The position numbers and the translations under genes are program-made. A stretch of 26,731 nucleotides of DNA from a virus. Below, piece by piece: positions 12,719 to 20,470 of this stretch. The stretch's first letter is position 1. Every line of letters begins with the position of its first letter. The stretch spans positions 1 through 26,731 of the IMG/VR virus record IMGVR_UViG_3300024259_000136; one strand, 5' to 3'. Under the pieces are notes generated by a model. It had not been told where the DNA came from and searched no databases. It saw only the letters and a list, made by a program, of their open reading frames with translations.

Positions 12719-14550
12719 TAGGTCAAAGCCCCCCCGAACTGGAACCGCTGCTCTCTCTCTGAGAGTTCATATATCTTCCGGGCGAGCCGGTTAATCGACT
12801 CCTCGTTATCCAGGACGACGAGATCTGTGAAGTTGACTGTCACACCACCCATCGCGCCAGCCCTGTCCAGTGGGATCACGGCCTCGGGACCCTTCTCCCC
12901 GATGATCGCCGCCATGGGGCTGGTCACGATGCCGCCGGCGCCAAGCTCTCCTAGCCCTGCGAGTTCGTCCAGGATGTGCGCCCACTCGTCCATCAGCGCG
13001 GAGGGGATCCCGATCTTCCCGGACTCGATCCCCTTCTTGAATACCTCAAAGTCTCCAACGCCGCCCCAGATCTCCTCGAAGAGCCACTCAATAAAGCCAT
13101 AATCGCCGGTCAGATCCCCACCACCACCGCCACCGCCACCTGTACTGGCCTTCGGCGCGGTCTCCTCCGGAGCCTTGGCAGATACGGCGTCCATCTTCTT
13201 CTGGATTGCGAGTAGGGCGTCACCGAATATGGTAGCGGCATCTGCGGACCCTGTGAGCCCCTTCACCACTACCGGGGCAACATCCTCGGCGTATGTCACA
13301 GCCACCTCGTTGTAGCCCTCAGTTGCCTTGGTGAGCTTCCGGATGGCTTGCTCGGCCTTCAGCGCGTCCTTCTCCACCTTGTTTCCGTCGATCATATCCC
13401 TGAGATTCTCACGCGCCTCGGTGATCTTGGCATTGAATCCGGGGAGGAACGTGGTGAACTTCTCCAGCACCTTGAGCACGAAGTCCACGCCCTCCAGGAA
13501 GAAGTTTTTAATACTGATCCATGCCCTCTGGCAGAAGTTGACCACCGAGTCCCAGTTCTTGTAGAGGGCAATCCCGGCCGCTATGAGTCCCGCTATGGCA
13601 GCGACTATCAGGGTGATCGGCCAGATCGCAGTATTCAGGGCGACACCGAACGCACTGATCCCTGAGATAAGCGCCGGCAGAATCATCAGTAGTGGCCCCA
13701 GAACGGCCATCACAGCACCGAGGGCGCCGGCCACGATCAGCAATGTCTTGGACAGTTTCGGGTGTGCCTCAGTCCAGTCGGTGATCTTGGTGGCTATGGC
13801 GGCCACCTTCTCCACCATGACTGTGAGCTTGGGGACCAGCGACTCGGCTATGGTGTTCCCCACCCCGGCCAGTGACCCCTTCAGCCTGGTCATGGAGTCC
13901 TTCAGGGCAGCCGCGGCATCCGCTGCATCCCTGTCAAACACGATGCCCATGTCGCGGGCTTCCTGTTTCATGGCCTCTATGCCCTCGGCGCCCTGCGCCA
14001 GCATCGGGAGGAGCTGGGTGCCGGCACGTCCGAAGACCTCCTGGGCGGTGGCGGCGCGGAGGGTTGGATCCTCCATGTCTGCCAGTGCCTTGGTGATCGT
14101 GTCGAACTGCTGCTCCGGGGACAGCGCCATCAGGTCCTCAACGCTCAGACCCAGACGGTCGAACGATCTGACATAAGTCTCCAGCCCAGTATCAGCGTCG
14201 ACAAGGGTCTTCTGCATCTTCTTGATGCCCTTCTCAACGGAGTCCAGGGACGTTCCGGAGAGCTCTGCGGCATGCCTAAGTTCAGATAGCGTCTCGGTGG
14301 CGAACCCTGTCCGGTCTGCCATCTTCTGGACCTGATCGCCCATGTCGGCATAGGACTTCACTATCATGGCGCCCATGCCCAGGATAGCCGCACCCATAGC
14401 CGTCATGGAAGCACCGATCGCCTTGTTGTGCTTCATCACGGAGTTGCCGAAGCCCTGCATCTTGGTGTCGGCCTGCTTGAGGCCGGTCTGTAGGCCCTTG
14501 GTATCGGTCTTGATCTCGGCAACGAGTTCGGCTATCTTCTGTCCAAACAT
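12718..14550 (-). CDS. Tail tape measure protein
   Basis: 610 residues. The N-terminus AELVAEIKTDTKGLQTGLKQ and following helices are typical of tape measure proteins; a long hydrophobic block (about residues 269-331, including LLIVAGALGAVMAVLGPLLM) is the part expected to enter the host membrane. An eight-glycine run (471-478) acts as a linker. The C-terminus GGIVTSPMAAIIGEKGPEAV is the standard tape measure end. Using about 1.5 angstroms per residue, the tail would be roughly 90 nm. AGGAGC precedes the ATG at 14550, two bases after the stop of the chaperone-like gene. Confidence 0.93.
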   Translation of the reverse strand: MFGQKIAELVAEIKTDTKGLQTGLKQADTKMQGFGNSVMKHNKAIGASMTAMGAAILGMGAMIVKSYADMGDQVQKMADRTGFATETLSELRHAAELSGTSLDSVEKGIKKMQKTLVDADTGLETYVRSFDRLGLSVEDLMALSPEQQFDTITKALADMEDPTLRAATAQEVFGRAGTQLLPMLAQGAEGIEAMKQEARDMGIVFDRDAADAAAALKDSMTRLKGSLAGVGNTIAESLVPKLTVMVEKVAAIATKITDWTEAHPKLSKTLLIVAGALGAVMAVLGPLLMILPALISGISAFGVALNTAIWPITLIVAAIAGLIAAGIALYKNWDSVVNFCQRAWISIKNFFLEGVDFVLKVLEKFTTFLPGFNAKITEARENLRDMIDGNKVEKDALKAEQAIRKLTKATEGYNEVAVTYAEDVAPVVVKGLTGSADAATIFGDALLAIQKKMDAVSAKAPEETAPKASTGGGGGGGGDLTGDYGFIEWLFEEIWGGVGDFEVFKKGIESGKIGIPSALMDEWAHILDELAGLGELGAGGIVTSPMAAIIGEKGPEAVIPLDRAGAMGGVTVNFTDLVVLDNEESINRLARKIYELSEREQRFQFGGALT

Positions 14551-14551
14551 G

Positions 14552-14863
14552 TCAGGCTCCTAATACGGCCTTGAGTTCATCCATCACGGAGTCCATGATG
14601 TCCGTGGTCACCAGCTCCCCAACCTGTTCGATGGTCATCTGGGGCTGGTGCTTCTGGAGTAATACCCACAGCATCTTCCGCATGTTCCCGGCCATCCTCT
14701 CCTCGAACTTTGAGAGGAGGCTGGTCAGGCCGCAATCAAACGTGTCCTCCATTAGCGCCAGGGTGTTCAGATCCAGTGCCGACAGCTTGTAGGCTTTCCC
14801 GTCTGCCAGCGTCACAGTTCCCCCGGTTGGCGTCCCCAGTATGTTCGTCTTCTTACCTGTCAT
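14552..14863 (-). CDS. Tail assembly chaperone (gpG-like)
   Basis: 103 residues: GGTVTLADGKAYKLSALDLN, then helices including TLALMEDTFDCGLTSLLSKF, MRKMLWVLLQKHQPQMTIEQ and VGELVTTDIMDSVMDEL. This beta-hairpin-then-helices layout with a LTxEEVGELV-like segment matches the N-terminal tail assembly chaperone that coats the tape measure before tube polymerisation. It lies directly before the tape measure, the usual place of the second chaperone; the other candidate precedes it. No slippery heptamer at its 3' end stands out. It overlaps the previous gene by 11 bases. Confidence 0.7.
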   Translation of the reverse strand: MTGKKTNILGTPTGGTVTLADGKAYKLSALDLNTLALMEDTFDCGLTSLLSKFEERMAGNMRKMLWVLLQKHQPQMTIEQVGELVTTDIMDSVMDELKAVLGA

Positions 14864-15191
14864 CTGATCCTCCCTCTCCTGGCACTCTGAGCCCCTTGCT
14901 CTTGGCCAGCTCTATCGGCGTTTGCTTCCTTGGTTCGTCACACTGTGATTCCCTCTCTTTCAGGAAGTCACTCGCGCTGAATGACTTGGATCCCTTTCTC
15001 CGGGGGATGGTGTTAGCGACCACCGCCATCAATGACGCGAAGTGGTGGGCCATCAAATATGCCTCTTCAGCCTCTTGCTTGGCGACCTCCTTGATTAGAG
15101 CATTGAACTGGGCATTCCCCATCTCCCCGAGTGTCTCGCGGGTCTCGTTGGTTTTCCGCATCAGGTAGACTATCCCTGGTGTGCGATCCAT
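14853..15191 (-). CDS. Possible second tail assembly chaperone (T-like)
   Basis: 112 residues. A helical core (FNALIKEVAKQEAEEAYLMA, HHFASLMAVVANTIPRRKGS) precedes FSASDFLKERES and a basic tail. This resembles the C-terminal, frameshift-derived chaperone (gpT part) in other siphoviruses: two helices, an N-x-x-R-like segment and a DFL motif. It is encoded before the gpG-like protein, not after it, and is a separate ORF. The start with GGAGGGTGG before the ATG lies inside the previous gene, giving a 22-base overlap. Assignment is tentative. Confidence 0.5.
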   Translation of the reverse strand: MDRTPGIVYLMRKTNETRETLGEMGNAQFNALIKEVAKQEAEEAYLMAHHFASLMAVVANTIPRRKGSKSFSASDFLKERESQCDEPRKQTPIELAKSKGLRVPGEGGSDDR

Positions 15192-15457
15192 CCACCCTCC
15201 CCCGTGATGATCAGTTCGTCCTTAACCATTCCCTCCGTAGGGTCCATGTAAGGGACGGTTATCGTGTGGCTGTAATACCGATCACCGACATCAAGGTATA
15301 GTCGCGCCTCTGCCTCCGGCTCGTACCGCTCTATCCAGTGGTACCGAAACTTCACCCGCCACTTCTCGCCCGAGGCGTCCGTGACCTTGAGGTCCCAGTA
15401 TAAGAGCAGCCCGATCTGCTCGCCACCGAAGAACAGAGCCGCGACCATTCCTTCCAT
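15170..15457 (-). CDS. Hypothetical tail-module protein, 95 aa
   Basis: 95 residues, probably all beta: MVAALFFGGEQIGLLLYWDL, EKWRVKFRYHWIERYEPEAE, and ITVPYMDPTEGMVKDELI. The ATG lies just after the stop of the large tube paralogue. It could be a minor tail component or a small tube-tip adaptor, judging only from position and strand-rich character. I do not recognise a family. Confidence 0.55.
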   Translation of the reverse strand: MEGMVAALFFGGEQIGLLLYWDLKVTDASGEKWRVKFRYHWIERYEPEAEARLYLDVGDRYYSHTITVPYMDPTEGMVKDELIITGEGGWIAHQG

Positions 15458-15458
15458 G

Positions 15459-16271
15459 TTACGCTGTAGGCACCGTCAGGGCATTCGTGCCCTGGTAGGT
15501 GTAGGAGTAGTCCACTGACCCGTCAAAGGCCACTGACGGGCTGACACCGGTGATGACAACCATCCCCGTCCATGCCTCGGTGTAGGTGACGGTCTCCAGG
15601 AGTTGGATGGAATACTGTGACCCGATGGTCAGAGGTACGCCGTCCTTGAGCCCGGCAAATGTCCCACCCCACCTGGAGATCGTGGGCAGATACGATGCTG
15701 TCCCCGCGTCCGCGAAGTCAGTAGTCTCCACGGTGTCCACTGTGTAGTCCAGCGTCCAGTTCCTGATCCCCGCAATCACCCGCGCCGCCCGGATATCATC
15801 CAGGTAGAGCGTGAAGGCGCCGGGATCGTTGGCCGTCAGCTTCGAGCCGAGGCTGATCACCGCCGACAGGCCAGTGATGGCCGCAACGACCGAACAATGC
15901 TTCCAGGTGCTGGCAACCAGTACCGGGATGTTGACCGCCAGGGGTGACGCGCACATTGCATGCTCGTCAATCAGGAGTTGGAGATCACCAACGCCCGTGA
16001 TGTTCACTGAGGAGTACGCCCAGAACTGAATCCTGGAGTAGCCGGTACAATCGGCGGATACCACATCGGAGGCGATGATGTCACCGTCCGCGAGCCCGGC
16101 CGCGCAGACCGACTTCTGGGAGCCCTCTCCCTGCTTATACAGGGTGGAGTCCGTTGATTCCGTAGACTGGGTAACGTCAGCGTCTACCTGCTCGTCCCAT
16201 GTGTCGTCGCAGTTCGAGAGTACGAGATCCCCGACAGCGACGTTACCAGTACGCCCTGCGTAATGTGCCAT
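15459..16271 (-). CDS. Tail tube protein paralogue with inserted jelly-roll-like domain
   Basis: 270 residues. Residues 1-9 (MAHYAGRTG) and 168-270 (GIRNWTLDYTVDTVETTDFA onward, ISRWGGTFAGLKDGVP, SVAFDGSVDYSYTYQGTNAL) align almost residue for residue with the 124-residue protein encoded just before it. Between them lies an insert of about 157 residues (DTWDEQVDADVTQS, YSRIQFWAYSSVNIT, AFTLYLDDIRAARV) whose ending resembles galactose-binding/CBM-type jelly rolls. The tube part is a major tail tube-like fold; the insert would project from the tail surface. GGAGGCGAG precedes the ATG. It may decorate some tube rings or be the main tube protein, with the shorter one at the end. Confidence 0.8.
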   Translation of the reverse strand: MAHYAGRTGNVAVGDLVLSNCDDTWDEQVDADVTQSTESTDSTLYKQGEGSQKSVCAAGLADGDIIASDVVSADCTGYSRIQFWAYSSVNITGVGDLQLLIDEHAMCASPLAVNIPVLVASTWKHCSVVAAITGLSAVISLGSKLTANDPGAFTLYLDDIRAARVIAGIRNWTLDYTVDTVETTDFADAGTASYLPTISRWGGTFAGLKDGVPLTIGSQYSIQLLETVTYTEAWTGMVVITGVSPSVAFDGSVDYSYTYQGTNALTVPTA

Positions 16272-16283
16272 GTCTCGCCTCCC

Positions 16284-16658
16284 TTATGCCGCCGCTACGG
16301 TCAGAGCCCCGGTGCCCTGGAACGTGTAGCTGTATTCCACCGCGCCATCAAAGGCAACGCTGGAGCTAACGCCCGTGATGAAGCAGGATCCCGTCCAGAA
16401 CTCGCTGGCCTCCTGGGTCTCGTAGAGCTTGATCGTGATCGCCGTGGAGCTCGTCCCGAGCGTCTGTGGCACTCCGTCCTTCAAGCCTGCGAATGTACCG
16501 GACCAGCGCGAGATCGTCGGGGTGTAGGTTGCGGTACCGGCGTCTGCAAAGTCAGTTGTATCGACCGTGTCTACCGTGTAATCCAGTGTCCAGTTGCGGA
16601 TACCTGTGACAGCTGCCGGACTATCCACCTGCCCGACTCGCCCTGCTCTGTGCGCCAT
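16284..16658 (-). CDS. Tail tube protein (short paralogue)
   Basis: 124 residues, MAHRAGRVGQVDSPAAVTGI, then NWTLDYTVDTVDTTDFADAG, ISRWSGTFAGLKDGVPQTLG and SVAFDGAVEYSYTFQGTGAL. The pattern of a tube beta-sandwich with TDFADAGxxxYxPTIxRWxGTFxG is typical of compact siphovirus tube subunits. The gene follows the tail terminator gene and precedes a longer paralogue carrying an insertion. GGGAGGTG precedes the ATG at 16658. High expression is expected for a major tube protein, but no separate promoter is seen. Confidence 0.8.
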   Translation of the reverse strand: MAHRAGRVGQVDSPAAVTGIRNWTLDYTVDTVDTTDFADAGTATYTPTISRWSGTFAGLKDGVPQTLGTSSTAITIKLYETQEASEFWTGSCFITGVSSSVAFDGAVEYSYTFQGTGALTVAAA

Positions 16659-16670
16659 TTCGGCACCTCC

Positions 16671-17102
16671 CTAGTTTTTGTCGACCCAGATGCGATACCG
16701 CAGCGGGATCTGGAATGTCTCCGTGTCTTGGTCCACTATGATATTCCCCACGAACTCCCTCACCGTGGTCAGGTTGGTGTAGCCGGTGACCGTCAAGGTG
16801 GAGTTGTCCAGTACGTCAGTCAGCGCGTCCAGGATGTCGCCCACGTCCTTTGACCCTGTGTTGCTGAAGATGTTCAGCCACCAGGTCTCGTTCTCGATAG
16901 CCGTCGGGCTGGCGAACGTCCCGATCGGGAAGTTGGTTATCTGCCCGAACGTGATATATGGGGGCGAGGCGTCCTGGGGGGCGACGACATGATAGCACTT
17001 GTATCCGTTGCCGGCGTTCCCGCCGAGAGCGGTCATTAGGGTCCCATCAGCCTTCAGCTTGTTCCAGAGCCCCTTCGCCACTTGGTTCAGCATGTCGCTC
17101 AT
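16671..17102 (-). CDS. Tail terminator-like protein (DUF3168 type)
   Basis: 143 residues: MLNQVAKGLWNKLKADGTLM, then YHVVAPQDASPPYITFGQIT, WWLNIFSNTGSKDVGDILDA, and the C-terminal QIPLRYRIWVDKN. These match the DUF3168/gpU-like tail terminators that cap the tube and bind the head-side connector. Its ATG overlaps the tail-completion stop (ATGA), and it sits between that gene and the tube genes, the standard order. Confidence 0.85.
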   Translation of the reverse strand: MSDMLNQVAKGLWNKLKADGTLMTALGGNAGNGYKCYHVVAPQDASPPYITFGQITNFPIGTFASPTAIENETWWLNIFSNTGSKDVGDILDALTDVLDNSTLTVTGYTNLTTVREFVGNIIVDQDTETFQIPLRYRIWVDKN

Positions 17103-17470
17103 TTGAAGAAGTCCTTTATCCGGGCCCTATGAGACTCCACCGCCGGGAATAGGAACGGATAGGGCGGGTGGTGCTGAGCCCCGAACTCTATATCCGCGGC
17201 GTACTCCAGAGCCTTGGCCCCTTTCTTCTTGCCGCTCATTATCCCGACCTTGGCCTCTATGTCCTTCCCTTTTCGCTTCACGTCGAACGTGATAGACCTG
17301 CGCATGGTTCCCGTCTTAACCTGCGGGTGCTGGTCAGACCCCTTGGGCTGGTTGGCGTTCCGCTTAGCCTCCTTGGTAATCGACATTGCTATATCAACCA
17401 TCCCGTCGTATGACTGTTGAAGGATACTGCCCAAGGCTTTGTCGCCGTACCACTTATAATTAGCTGTCAC
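17099..17470 (-). CDS. HK97 gp10-like tail completion protein
   Basis: About 123 residues from a GTG at 17468-17470. VKTGTMRRSITFDVKRKGKD, ALEYAADIEFGAQHHPPYPF and LFPAVESHRARIKDFFK match the HK97 gp10-like family (neck protein joining terminator and connector; typical G-T-x-R-S-I and H-P-P-x-P-F motifs). The longer reading from ATG 17497 would need nine extra residues overlapping the previous gene (RLRCWRWT) that do not fit the family, so I prefer the GTG, with an 11-base overlap. Order connector, closure, completion, terminator is standard. Confidence 0.85.
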   Translation of the reverse strand: MTANYKWYGDKALGSILQQSYDGMVDIAMSITKEAKRNANQPKGSDQHPQVKTGTMRRSITFDVKRKGKDIEAKVGIMSGKKKGAKALEYAADIEFGAQHHPPYPFLFPAVESHRARIKDFFK

Positions 17471-17843
17471 CGTCCACCTCCAGCAGCGTAATCTCAAGAT
17501 GCGCCCCGGTCAGTGTGTCCGTGTTGGAGGGCTTCTGCACGCCGGTGATCTTAAACGTCCGGGACCCGAGCGTGATCTGATCCTCTTCCGTCACCGTAAC
17601 GTCCGTAAGCGCGAAGAGCCGGTGCGTGGCGATCACCGTCATCTTGTCCTCGGCCAGCCTCTCATCTATACCCAGCATGGAGAGCCGCCCCTCGAACGTA
17701 CTGCCGGCAGTCCATGACTTCGTGAAGCCGCCCTGGCTGTCGCTGGTAGTCGTCAGTGACTGAGGCGTGAACGTCTCAATGAGATGACGTTTCAGCGTCT
17801 TGTCACCAACCATACTGAACCCACCTGAAGGGAAGAGTCCCAT
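17460..17843 (-). CDS. Head closure/head-tail joining protein
   Basis: 127 residues: LKRHLIETFTPQSLTTTSDS, FTKSWTAGSTFEGRLSMLGI, TVIATHRLFALTDVTVTEED, and a C-terminal AHLEITLLEVDGDS. The small beta-barrel with a motif for DNA-gate closure resembles the phage_H_T_join family (SPP1 gp16/HK97 gp7 class). The ATG overlaps the connector stop as TAATG. It should bind beneath the portal-connector ring and stop DNA leakage before tail attachment. Confidence 0.8.
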   Translation of the reverse strand: MGLFPSGGFSMVGDKTLKRHLIETFTPQSLTTTSDSQGGFTKSWTAGSTFEGRLSMLGIDERLAEDKMTVIATHRLFALTDVTVTEEDQITLGSRTFKITGVQKPSNTDTLTGAHLEITLLEVDGDS

Positions 17844-18241
17844 TACTCACTCCTTAAGTAGCTATTGTAAATTATATCACGAGCGGCGAAATCGGTCACG
17901 GCCTGCTCCGCGGCGTCACCAGCCGGCGTCATGTTATTGAGATCTACCAGTGCCTTTGCTTGAGCCCTCAAGGAGTCGGCGACCGTCTTCAGGTCCTGAC
18001 TGTAGTCCCCGATCTTGACCATCTTGGCGAGGAGCGCCCTGGAAGATGCGATCGCCAGGAGCGCGTAGACTGACGCCAGCATAACGTCCGAGCTGGCCCT
18101 GTCCAGGAAGATCTGGATCTCCTCGTCGGTGAACAGAATCGTCCAGTCCGACCGCGCCCCCGTGGTGGTCGTGGTATCGATGTCCGAGATGTTCAGCCGT
18201 ACCTGGCCGATAGCGTTGGTGATATCATAAGTGACTGTCAT
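17843..18241 (-). CDS. Head-tail connector (gp6-like adaptor)
   Basis: About 132 residues. After QVRLNISDIDTTTT comes FTDEEIQIFLDRASSDVMLA, ASVYALLAIASSRALLAKMV and KIGDYSQDLKTVADSLRAQA, a helical pattern common to gp6-like connectors that bind the portal. I choose the ATG at 18239-18241 (TAATG overlap with the previous stop and GGAGGG at good spacing) over the ATG two codons upstream. It begins the neck gene group. Confidence 0.82.
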   Translation of the reverse strand: MTVTYDITNAIGQVRLNISDIDTTTTTGARSDWTILFTDEEIQIFLDRASSDVMLASVYALLAIASSRALLAKMVKIGDYSQDLKTVADSLRAQAKALVDLNNMTPAGDAAEQAVTDFAARDIIYNSYLRSE

Positions 18242-19998
18242 TACCATTCCCTCCAGATCGTGACAAGACTGGCCTCTGTGTCTAGGTCGTCTGAGCCGTT
18301 TATCATTCTTACGACCAGCCCGTCGTTGGCCGACATCCTGCGGGGTTCAGTCCAGTGTAGACACATGAAATCCTTAGAACTACCGGCGGCATAGTCGAAT
18401 TGTGATGGCTCGAACTGCTTCTCTGTACTGGCCGCCAGATACATGACCTCGTTACCGGGGTCGTTCGTCGTGTAGTTCCAGTGGAGACCTGTCCGCCCTG
18501 AGTTCTCCGTATTCCGGGCGATGGTAATGACGGCGGCGGTCACGTCCGTCACCTTGACCAGTTCCCCCGATGGATGATACCCCGGTGACCGAACCCAAAC
18601 CGTATCGCCAACCGTAAACTGTGCGGCCTCAGTGGCATCCTGGACGGTCAGGACGGTAGCCCCTGCGTTCCAAGCGTTCCCGCCATTCCGTGTAGCGGAG
18701 TACCTATGTACCACGCGGTATGCCTCGAACCTCTGATCGTCGGCGGTTGTTTTGGCCGATATGTTCACGCCGAGATATAACCAGTCCACCGTTACCGCTG
18801 CCGGAGCCATCAGGAGGGACACGTCGCCCCAGTAGTCCCTTGTGGAATCAGCCCCGGTCTCGTCGTTGATCTCGCTGTGAGTGTAGACCGGAGTGCCCGC
18901 AGTCCCCTCGCCGTCAGGGCGTGGTGAGCAGTGTTCGTGCCTGACGATAAGGTCTCCCACTTTGATGTCCATGAGGTTGCCTGTGCCGGCATCAATCGGG
19001 GAGCCGTCAGCGTTCCCGACGTTGCAGTAGACAAAGACGTTAGCGTCGGCCCCTGTCACCGTCTCGAAACTAGAGACGGTATTGCCGTTGGACAGGCATT
19101 GATAGAGCATGTTCAGGTGGGCGTCATCGTGCGACAGGTAGAAGCCCCGGCTCGTCCCGCCGGAGGCCAAAGAGTTGCACATGAAAAGGGTGTTAGACGC
19201 GCCAGCGATATCGTAGCCCGTCACCGTGGCGGCCTGATCCCTGCACCTTGTTAGAGTGCATCTTGAACCGTCAAGGTCGAACCCGACGGCGTTCACGGCG
19301 GATACGCAATCCTGTAGAAAAGCACCGTCGCCGTCAAGGTCGAAACCTACCTGTCCGGCCTGTGATGTGACTATCCCACTGAGCAGGCAGTAATCACCCG
19401 TCACCTGAAGACACGTTCCGGGGGTGGTGTTGATTATCGAGCCCCCAATCTCGAACCACAGTTCAGTCCCATCGAGGGACATAACCAGCCCGTCTTCGTT
19501 ATATACACCGGCCTTTACCACCGTCCTGTCACCGGCAGACCACGCAGCAAACGCCTCGGTGATTGTCTTGAAGGCCTGTATTGGAGTAGTGCCGTCCCCA
19601 CTGGAAGCCACATCCCCGTCCACGTACCATATATCACCGGTGAATTGAGGGATGTGTACCTGATTCGTGATGATAGTATCGATGTCAGCGGGTATATTCG
19701 TGGGGCCGAGTTCGTCGAGATAGCCAGCCCTCAACGCCGTCAGTCTGGATAAGAGTGTGTCTATATCGGCGGGGATGTTAGCCGCCGCCAGTTCGTCTAA
19801 ATACCCGGCGCGGGCCGCCGTCCACACAGCCGTTGAGAGGGCAGTCGCTGCCAGCGCGGCGTTGTCCGTCCCGCGCATGGCGTCGCCGTCAAGGCCCGCC
19901 ACCTCGCCATAGATGTATATGCAATACGCGAATATCGCGTCTAAATAAGTATCAAGCTCTGATATATCTGATGGATTGTGTATCCCTTCGCCGCCCAT
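18241..19998 (-). CDS. Right-handed parallel beta-helix protein in the head module
   Basis: 585 residues. Residues 1-60 are a small helical head; about 60-113 hold two copies of a 26-residue unit around RAGYLDELAAANIPADIDTL and RAGYLDELGPTNIPADIDTI. Residues 120-340 (DIWYVDGDVASSGDGTTPIQ, FKTITEAFAAWSAGDRTVVK and repeated GFDLDGDG/GFDLDGSR turns) form a pectate-lyase-like parallel beta-helix. The C-terminal 240 residues are beta-rich (YLGVNISAKTTADDQRFEAY, VWVRSPGYHPSGELVKVTD). It lies between mini-genes and the head-tail connector, where head fibres or decoration proteins occur, rather than with tail fibres. Enzyme activity against polysaccharide is possible, but no catalytic residues are identified. 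Its ATG overlaps the preceding stop (TAATG). Confidence 0.75.
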   Translation of the reverse strand: MGGEGIHNPSDISELDTYLDAIFAYCIYIYGEVAGLDGDAMRGTDNAALAATALSTAVWTAARAGYLDELAAANIPADIDTLLSRLTALRAGYLDELGPTNIPADIDTIITNQVHIPQFTGDIWYVDGDVASSGDGTTPIQAFKTITEAFAAWSAGDRTVVKAGVYNEDGLVMSLDGTELWFEIGGSIINTTPGTCLQVTGDYCLLSGIVTSQAGQVGFDLDGDGAFLQDCVSAVNAVGFDLDGSRCTLTRCRDQAATVTGYDIAGASNTLFMCNSLASGGTSRGFYLSHDDAHLNMLYQCLSNGNTVSSFETVTGADANVFVYCNVGNADGSPIDAGTGNLMDIKVGDLIVRHEHCSPRPDGEGTAGTPVYTHSEINDETGADSTRDYWGDVSLLMAPAAVTVDWLYLGVNISAKTTADDQRFEAYRVVHRYSATRNGGNAWNAGATVLTVQDATEAAQFTVGDTVWVRSPGYHPSGELVKVTDVTAAVITIARNTENSGRTGLHWNYTTNDPGNEVMYLAASTEKQFEPSQFDYAAGSSKDFMCLHWTEPRRMSANDGLVVRMINGSDDLDTEASLVTIWREW

Positions 19999-20174
19999 TA
20001 TCTTGGCCTGCTCCCCTCAATCATTGTCAAATTACATTTCACCTGGCTGTTAGTGATGGCGTACACCTCGCCCTCCCAGAGGTTGTTCGTCCCGATATGG
20101 TATGAACCACCATTAGGATTCAGCCTTATCCCCGACGCGACAACTGCCGCCTCCCCCCTTGCGAGGTAGACCAC
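19998..20174 (-). CDS. Hypothetical protein, 58 aa
   Basis: 58 residues from GTG at 20172-20174, one base after the previous stop. The sequence runs YLARGEAAVVASGIRLNPNG, GSYHIGTNNLWEGEVYAITN, then NLTMIEGSRPR. Small beta-proteins with a GGSxxIxxxxWxGxVYAI pattern occur in phage structural blocks as far as I recall; role unknown. Its TAA overlaps the ATG of the beta-helix gene (TAATG), arguing for coupled translation and perhaps a chaperone or attachment role. Confidence 0.6.
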   Translation of the reverse strand: MVYLARGEAAVVASGIRLNPNGGSYHIGTNNLWEGEVYAITNSQVKCNLTMIEGSRPR

Positions 20175-20306
20175 TCAGTCGTCGTCGACAATGAAGTCCG
20201 CGTCAGCCCGTTTGGTGTTGGCCGCCATGACCAGTGTGCTCACAGCACCAACCAACTCCTGACTGATTACCGAACTGGCTATCGGCCATATTCTCGGGTC
20301 AGGCAT
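20175..20306 (-). CDS. Hypothetical protein, 43 aa
   Basis: 43 residues, MPDPRIWPIASSVISQELVG then AVSTLVMAANTKRADADFIV and an acidic end. The ATG follows directly after the previous TAA, and the TGA is directly followed by the next gene's GTG. It fills an otherwise unassigned stretch and fits the coupled pattern. No family recognised. Confidence 0.55.
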   Translation of the reverse strand: MPDPRIWPIASSVISQELVGAVSTLVMAANTKRADADFIVDDD

Positions 20307-20468
20307 TTAACTCTCCTCTCCCGGCAGTTTCCCGTTCTCCGTCCAGTAGACGGCCCACTTCTGACCGCCCGGGGCTTCGCAGTGGTCAACGGCACACTTG
20401 TTCCCGTGACGATGTTCACACTTGATAGCCCGGCAATAGGCCTTGTTAAACGGTGTTCGATCAGCCAT
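20307..20468 (-). CDS. Small Cys/His-rich protein, 53 aa
   Basis: 53 residues, MADRTPFNKAYCRAIKCEHR, then HGNKCAVDHCEAPGGQKWAV and YWTENGKLPGEES. The arrangement C-x4-C-x-H ... C-x4-C suggests a small metal-bound knuckle. The ATG at 20466-20468 is placed two bases before the previous stop codon's end region, and the TAA is directly followed by another ATG. No family recognised; unusual for a structural block, where Cys-rich small proteins are rarer than in early regions. Confidence 0.6.
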   Translation of the reverse strand: MADRTPFNKAYCRAIKCEHRHGNKCAVDHCEAPGGQKWAVYWTENGKLPGEES

Positions 20469-20470
20469 GA

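Noticed and set aside
13583-14176. 197-codon plus-strand ORF opposite the tape measure gene
   Set aside because: Ser/Ala/Met-rich complement of a helical tape measure sequence, with no ribosome binding site or family.
14540-14870. Programmed frameshift joining the chaperone-like genes
   Set aside because: I looked for a slippery heptamer near the overlap at 14853-14863 and before 14552 and saw none convincing. Both ORFs have their own starts.
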